From CBDTTM01 sp965363355 (GTDB taxonomy: Bacteria > Bacillota > Negativicutes > Selenomonadales > Selenomonadaceae), in the NCBI GenBank assembly GCA_965363355.1, contig CBDTTM010000106.1, positions 1 to 8,499 on the forward strand: a stretch of DNA of 8,499 nucleotides, read 5' to 3'. The translations under genes were made by a program, and so were the position numbers. Below are positions 5,988-8,499 of this stretch, piece by piece; positions within the stretch are counted from its first letter, which is position 1; each line of letters begins with the position of its first letter. Below the pieces are notes generated by a model. It saw only the letters and a list, made by a program, of their open reading frames with translations, had not been told where the DNA came from and made no database searches.

Positions 5988-6557
5988 ATGAGGACAGACA
6001 GAGTATTTGAGCAGATGCTGGCATTTCATTGTGCACCAACGCTGGCCGGAATCAAAGCCTCAAGCTTAATTACCGTGCAAAAGCATAAAGTAAAAAATTT
6101 TGTTTCATTGTTGTCTGAGTATGAAAAATGTTTAGCATGCAAGGGTATGGGCTTTGAAGTTTTACGAGAGAACAGTCAGTCTGCGTTGGTCTTGCTGTAT
6201 CGTCATAATGCTTTGGCTGCGATTTTGACCGATGAGAAAAATGAAACACTATTGTCTTCTTTAGGTTATGAAGGCGTTGAAAACGTAGACACCTGTTTGC
6301 TTCGGCTCAAACAGAAGATGCAAACAGGTGAAGGCTTTCCTCATGAAATAGGATTATTGCTCGGATATCCGTTGACAGATGTTTGTGGATTCATCGAGAA
6401 CCGGGGGCAGAATTTTAAACTATGTGGCTATTGGAAGGTATATTCTGATTTGGAGAACTCGAAAGTGTTGTTTGAACAATATGAACGGTGTAGTACAGAT
6501 TTTTGCCAATACTTGCAAAATGGAAGCTGTATTGCAGATTTAGCTTGTGCAGTCTAA
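5988..6557 (+). CDS. DUF3793 family protein, Fur-regulated
   Basis: The biochemical function of this family is unknown. The 189-aa protein has no signal peptide or membrane helix and should be cytosolic. Recognisable DUF3793 features are the N-terminal HCAPTLAGIKASSL (14-27) and the C-terminal block starting at Phe117: FPHEIGLLLGYPLTDVCGF, then IENRG and LCGYWKVY (145-152). It has ten cysteines (15, 48, 51, 103, 133, 146, 168, 173, 181, 187), including a C-x-x-C at 48-51, high for its length; metal or cluster binding or thiol chemistry is possible but untested. AAAGGAGG at 5971-5978 supports the ATG. It is first in a Fur-box operon with flavodoxin 30 bp downstream, so a role in low-iron adaptation is a reasonable inference, perhaps in flavodoxin supply, heme/iron handling or electron transfer. 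Confidence 0.88.
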   Translation: MRTDRVFEQMLAFHCAPTLAGIKASSLITVQKHKVKNFVSLLSEYEKCLACKGMGFEVLRENSQSALVLLYRHNALAAILTDEKNETLLSSLGYEGVENVDTCLLRLKQKMQTGEGFPHEIGLLLGYPLTDVCGFIENRGQNFKLCGYWKVYSDLENSKVLFEQYERCSTDFCQYLQNGSCIADLACAV

Positions 6558-6587
6558 ATAAATTGCGTTGAAAGGGAGTTTTTATGT

Positions 6588-7016
6588 ATGGAAAAGTTAG
6601 CATTGGTTTATTGGAGTGGGTCGGGTAATACCGAAGAAATGGCAAAGGCGATACAAACCGGTATAGAAGAAAGCGGTAAGACGGTGGGCGTTTTTCAGGC
6701 AAGCGATTTTGCTGCCGATTCGATTGACCAGTTTGATGGAGTGCTTTTAGGCTGCTCCGCTATGGGTGCAGAGGAACTTGAAGAGTCAGAATTCTTACCG
6801 ATGTTTGAAGCAATCGAGTCACAGTTGAAGGGGAGAAATATTGCTTTATTTGGATCTTATGGCTGGGGTGATGGTGAATGGATGCGTCTTTGGGAAGATC
6901 GCGTCAAAAAAGATGAGGCTATTTTGTTTGGTGAAGGACTGATCGTTCACGAACGTCCTGATCAGGCCGCGTTAGAAAAATGCCATACTTTTGGCCGTGA
7001 GTTTGCCCAGTTGTGA
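6588..7016 (+). CDS. Short-chain flavodoxin
   Basis: This is a small soluble FMN electron carrier, 142 aa, typical of short-chain (clostridial-type) flavodoxins. The phosphate loop WSGSGNTEEMA (9-19) binds the FMN phosphate. GCSAMGAEELEESEF and LFGSYGWGDGEWMRLWEDR carry the two loops around the isoalloxazine ring, with aromatic residues in the second. It should replace ferredoxin as low-potential carrier when iron is scarce, which fits its position behind the Fur-controlled promoter with DUF3793. AAAGGGAG at 6571-6578 sets the ATG at 6588; an ATG at 6584 is out of frame. I see no clear terminator behind it, so read-through into the deacetylase gene is possible. The nitroreductase operon upstream is a possible client for its electrons, but that is speculation. 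Confidence 0.96.
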   Translation: MEKLALVYWSGSGNTEEMAKAIQTGIEESGKTVGVFQASDFAADSIDQFDGVLLGCSAMGAEELEESEFLPMFEAIESQLKGRNIALFGSYGWGDGEWMRLWEDRVKKDEAILFGEGLIVHERPDQAALEKCHTFGREFAQL

Positions 7017-7054
7017 ATCATCAGCAAATAAGAATTTTTAACTAAGGCTTTAGG

Positions 7055-7084
7055 CTTACAATTAGCGACAACTTATATTATAAT
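7055..7084 (+). promoter_or_regulatory. Promoter of the polysaccharide deacetylase gene
   Basis: CTTACA (7055-7060, 4 of 6 to consensus) and TATAAT (7079-7084) are separated by 18 bp. The transcript would start near 7091, about 27 nt before the start codon. A direct repeat AGGCTT (7045-7050 and 7052-7057) abuts the -35. Confidence 0.6.
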
Positions 7085-7117
7085 GAAGACGGCATATTTA
7101 TAATATAGGAGTTGTTG

Positions 7118-7945
7118 ATGAAAATGAAAATACGAGCAATCTTGATGGTTTTCGCTCTATGGATGTTTTGCCTGCCAAGCCAGAGCTTTGCAAATCCTGC
7201 TGTTCAATTGAAACGGGCGGATTTTCCTGTTGTTTTGATGTATCATGACATAAAATTGAAGGAAGTCAATGGTTTTGATGTTTCCGTCCTCGATTTTCAA
7301 AAGCAGCTTGACTGGCTGCAGGCAAATGGCTACCAAACATTATCTATGGATGAATTTACGAAGTGTCTTCAGCAAGGAGCTTTTCCGGCAAAAAGTGTGT
7401 TGATTACATTTGATGATGGGTATCAAGGCGTATATACATATGCAGTTCCAGAACTGCGCCAACGTTCGATGAAGGCGGCTTTCTTCATTATCAAAGATGC
7501 AATTGGAAATGCTTTGCCGCAATATCCTTATATGACAATGGATGAAATTAAAAAAATCAGTGCGGATCCGCTTTTTGCAATTGAACCGCATACCTTGAGC
7601 CACCCGGATCTTCGCCAGTTGACAGGATCTTCTCTACAAGAAGAACTTGCTGGTGCCAAAGCATATTTTGAAATCATAACAGGAAAGCCTTGTGATACGA
7701 TGGCATTTCCTTATGGTTACTATGATGAACATGTGCTGCAAGCAGTACAGCAAGCTGGCTATAAAGCGGCTTTTGCCGTAAGTGACCGTGGCTTTTTTGG
7801 AGCAGATGCAAGTTTTTCGATACCTCGCATCTACATGGGAAATGCTCTGGGGAAAAATGATCTGAAGTTATTTAAGAAATATGTCAAAGATTATCGTAAT
7901 ATGCCGCCTGCTGCATTTGCGGAGCGTTTTGGGCCAGTTCAATAA
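7118..7945 (+). CDS. Secreted NodB-type polysaccharide deacetylase
   Basis: This is an exported carbohydrate esterase family 4 enzyme, 275 aa, that should remove acetyl groups from N-acetylated sugars of peptidoglycan or an exopolysaccharide. A signal peptide is clear: KMKIR, a hydrophobic core (about 7-19) and a probable cut after SFA at residue 25. The catalytic motifs are complete: TFDDG at 97-101 (Asp99 as base, Asp100 as metal ligand), HTLSHPDL with metal ligands His158 and His162, and FPYG at 197-200. FPVVLMYHDI at the N-terminus and the compact size resemble the PgaB/IcaB-like group, so poly-N-acetylglucosamine is one possible substrate, peptidoglycan another. AGGAG at 7107-7111 is 6 nt from ATG 7118; the in-frame TTG codons at 7112 and 7115 are too close to it. 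The gene ends at a strong terminator. Confidence 0.93.
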   Translation: MKMKIRAILMVFALWMFCLPSQSFANPAVQLKRADFPVVLMYHDIKLKEVNGFDVSVLDFQKQLDWLQANGYQTLSMDEFTKCLQQGAFPAKSVLITFDDGYQGVYTYAVPELRQRSMKAAFFIIKDAIGNALPQYPYMTMDEIKKISADPLFAIEPHTLSHPDLRQLTGSSLQEELAGAKAYFEIITGKPCDTMAFPYGYYDEHVLQAVQQAGYKAAFAVSDRGFFGADASFSIPRIYMGNALGKNDLKLFKKYVKDYRNMPPAAFAERFGPVQ

Positions 7946-7958
7946 AATAAGTTTGATA

Positions 7959-8000
7959 AAAAAGGAAGAAAGTGCAGGTGTTTGCACTTTCTTCCTTTTT
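7959..8000. terminator. Perfect 18-bp bidirectional terminator between convergent genes
   Basis: Positions 7959-7976 (AAAAAGGAAGAAAGTGCA) pair without mismatch with 7983-8000, with a 6-nt loop GGTGTT. The A-run on the left arm and T-run on the right arm give a U-tail on either strand. It serves the deacetylase gene on the plus strand and the small gene at 8046-8228 on the minus strand. Confidence 0.95.
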
Positions 8001-8045
8001 GAATATTTGTTGTTTTATGTAAGATTGTTTATTAAAAATCTGGAC

Positions 8046-8228
8046 TTATTTTTCTTGTTTTGTTTTTTGCGGGGCGCGTTGTTTTAAGTCGATATCGGCG
8101 ATTTTGCAGAATTCATTTAAAATCATCTTTTTTGTTTCTGCATCTAAACCTTGGACTTGTTCCGCTATTTTTTTGAACTCAGAAATAATAGCATCGATAT
8201 TACGTTCTTCATTTGCATTTTGTGTCAT
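8046..8228 (-). CDS. Small protein of unknown function, 60 aa
   Basis: I do not recognise this protein. It is 60 aa, strongly charged and probably mostly helical (about residues 9-50), with one cysteine (FCKIAD) and a lysine/glutamine-rich, likely disordered tail (APQKTKQEK). There is no signal peptide or membrane segment, so it should be cytosolic. Reasons to call it real: a GAAAGGA ribosome binding site at about 8241-8248 on the minus strand (11 nt from the ATG, slightly long), amino-acid composition far more protein-like than the overlapping plus-strand frames, and a terminator placed correctly behind it. A consensus TATAAT on the minus strand (8323-8328) could be its -10. The size and shape could suit a small regulatory or adaptor protein, but no function is assigned. 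Confidence 0.7.
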   Translation of the reverse strand: MTQNANEERNIDAIISEFKKIAEQVQGLDAETKKMILNEFCKIADIDLKQRAPQKTKQEK

Positions 8229-8287
8229 AGATTATGTAATCCTTTCGCAGTCCATATTATCGGGCGGCTTTTTTTATGTAACGCATG

Positions 8288-8328
8288 GGCTTTTGCTAAA
8301 TCAGAGAAAAGCCTTCTTCATTATTATA
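8288..8328 (-). promoter_or_regulatory. Possible -10 and 5' stem-loop for the small minus-strand gene
   Basis: Read on the minus strand, TATAAT is at 8328-8323 with no good -35 (best TTTATA). Its transcript would begin near 8316, and its first bases would form the hairpin GGCTTTT/AAAAGCC (8307-8313 with 8288-8294; 12-nt loop). The stem could protect the 5' end or be a binding site. The leader to the ATG would be about 90 nt. Confidence 0.35.
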
Positions 8329-8341
8329 AAGGATTATGAAA

Positions 8342-8499
8342 AAATATAAAGCTGTTTTTGGGGTTATTTGGGATAGTTTCCTCAGTTTTGTAGAAAAGAT
8401 TCATTTTAAGGCGGTTGTTTTCTGCAATAAGTATTGTAAGTGGCGATAGAGTACAATTAAGTTCGCAAAAGTAAAAAAAGGAAAAGCCATCGAAACTCC
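8342..8499. other. Right-edge non-coding stretch, nothing recognised
   Basis: The bases from about 8342 to the window end are AT-rich and show no credible coding frame, tRNA, terminator or consensus promoter on either strand. Together with the leader at 8229-8341 this makes about 270 bp without a gene. The upstream region of a gene beyond the edge may begin here. Confidence 0.5.

Noticed and set aside
7041..7058. AGGCTT direct repeat before the deacetylase promoter as a terminator or operator
   Set aside because: It does not form a stable stem and has no T-tract. Two six-base copies in AT-rich DNA are weak evidence for a protein site.
8104..8349. Plus-strand open frames opposite the small minus-strand gene
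   Set aside because: They have no ribosome binding site and a composition rich in Phe, Ile and Cys, typical of antisense shadows.
8440..8499. Faint resemblance to a cobalamin riboswitch core (AAAGGAAAAGCC then AAACTCC)
   Set aside because: The conserved GGGAA and GGTG elements are not matched and the rest lies outside the window, so it is not supportable.

Overview
This window looks like chromosomal DNA from an anaerobic, low-GC Firmicutes-type bacterium. The reasons are moderate GC content, strong AGGAGG-type ribosome binding sites, several textbook intrinsic terminators, TTG starts, and gene families typical of anaerobes: a clostridial-type short flavodoxin, a DUF3793 protein, a ferredoxin-nitroreductase fusion and an iron-dependent alcohol dehydrogenase. 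The E. coli-like RarD transporter would fit the Negativicutes, but that placement is inference. There is no rRNA, tRNA, CRISPR array or complete mobile element. All genes are on the plus strand except one small gene near the right end.

Layout: (1) 1-1742 carries a sensor histidine kinase, cut by the left edge, and an overlapping OmpR-type response regulator, closed by a terminator. (2) 1750-2530 carries a PAP2-family membrane phosphatase behind a promoter with TTTAAC-type repeats at 11-bp spacing (Pho-box-like), closed by a terminator. (3) 2560-3574 carries a RarD/EamA permease behind an extended -10 promoter; its leader overlaps a coding-like stretch that may be a transposase remnant. (4) 3603-5911 carries a consensus promoter, a structured leader of about 175 nt, then a two-gene reductive operon: a 2[4Fe-4S]-nitroreductase and a YqhD/BdhA-type NAD(P)H-dependent alcohol dehydrogenase, ending in a strong terminator. 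(5) 5923-7016 carries a near-perfect Fur box on a near-consensus promoter, driving a DUF3793 protein and a flavodoxin. (6) 7055-8000 carries a secreted NodB-type polysaccharide deacetylase. (7) A perfect 18-bp bidirectional terminator separates it from a convergent 60-residue protein of unknown function at 8046-8228. I recognise nothing in the last ~150 bp.

The themes are envelope sensing and lipid or cell-wall phosphate chemistry (kinase, regulator, PAP2, deacetylase) and redox or iron metabolism (nitroreductase, dehydrogenase, DUF3793, flavodoxin). The best leads for something undescribed are the Fur-controlled DUF3793-flavodoxin pair, the Pho-box-like array linking the two-component system to PAP2, the leader and repeated operator-like motif of the nitroreductase operon, and the unknown small protein.
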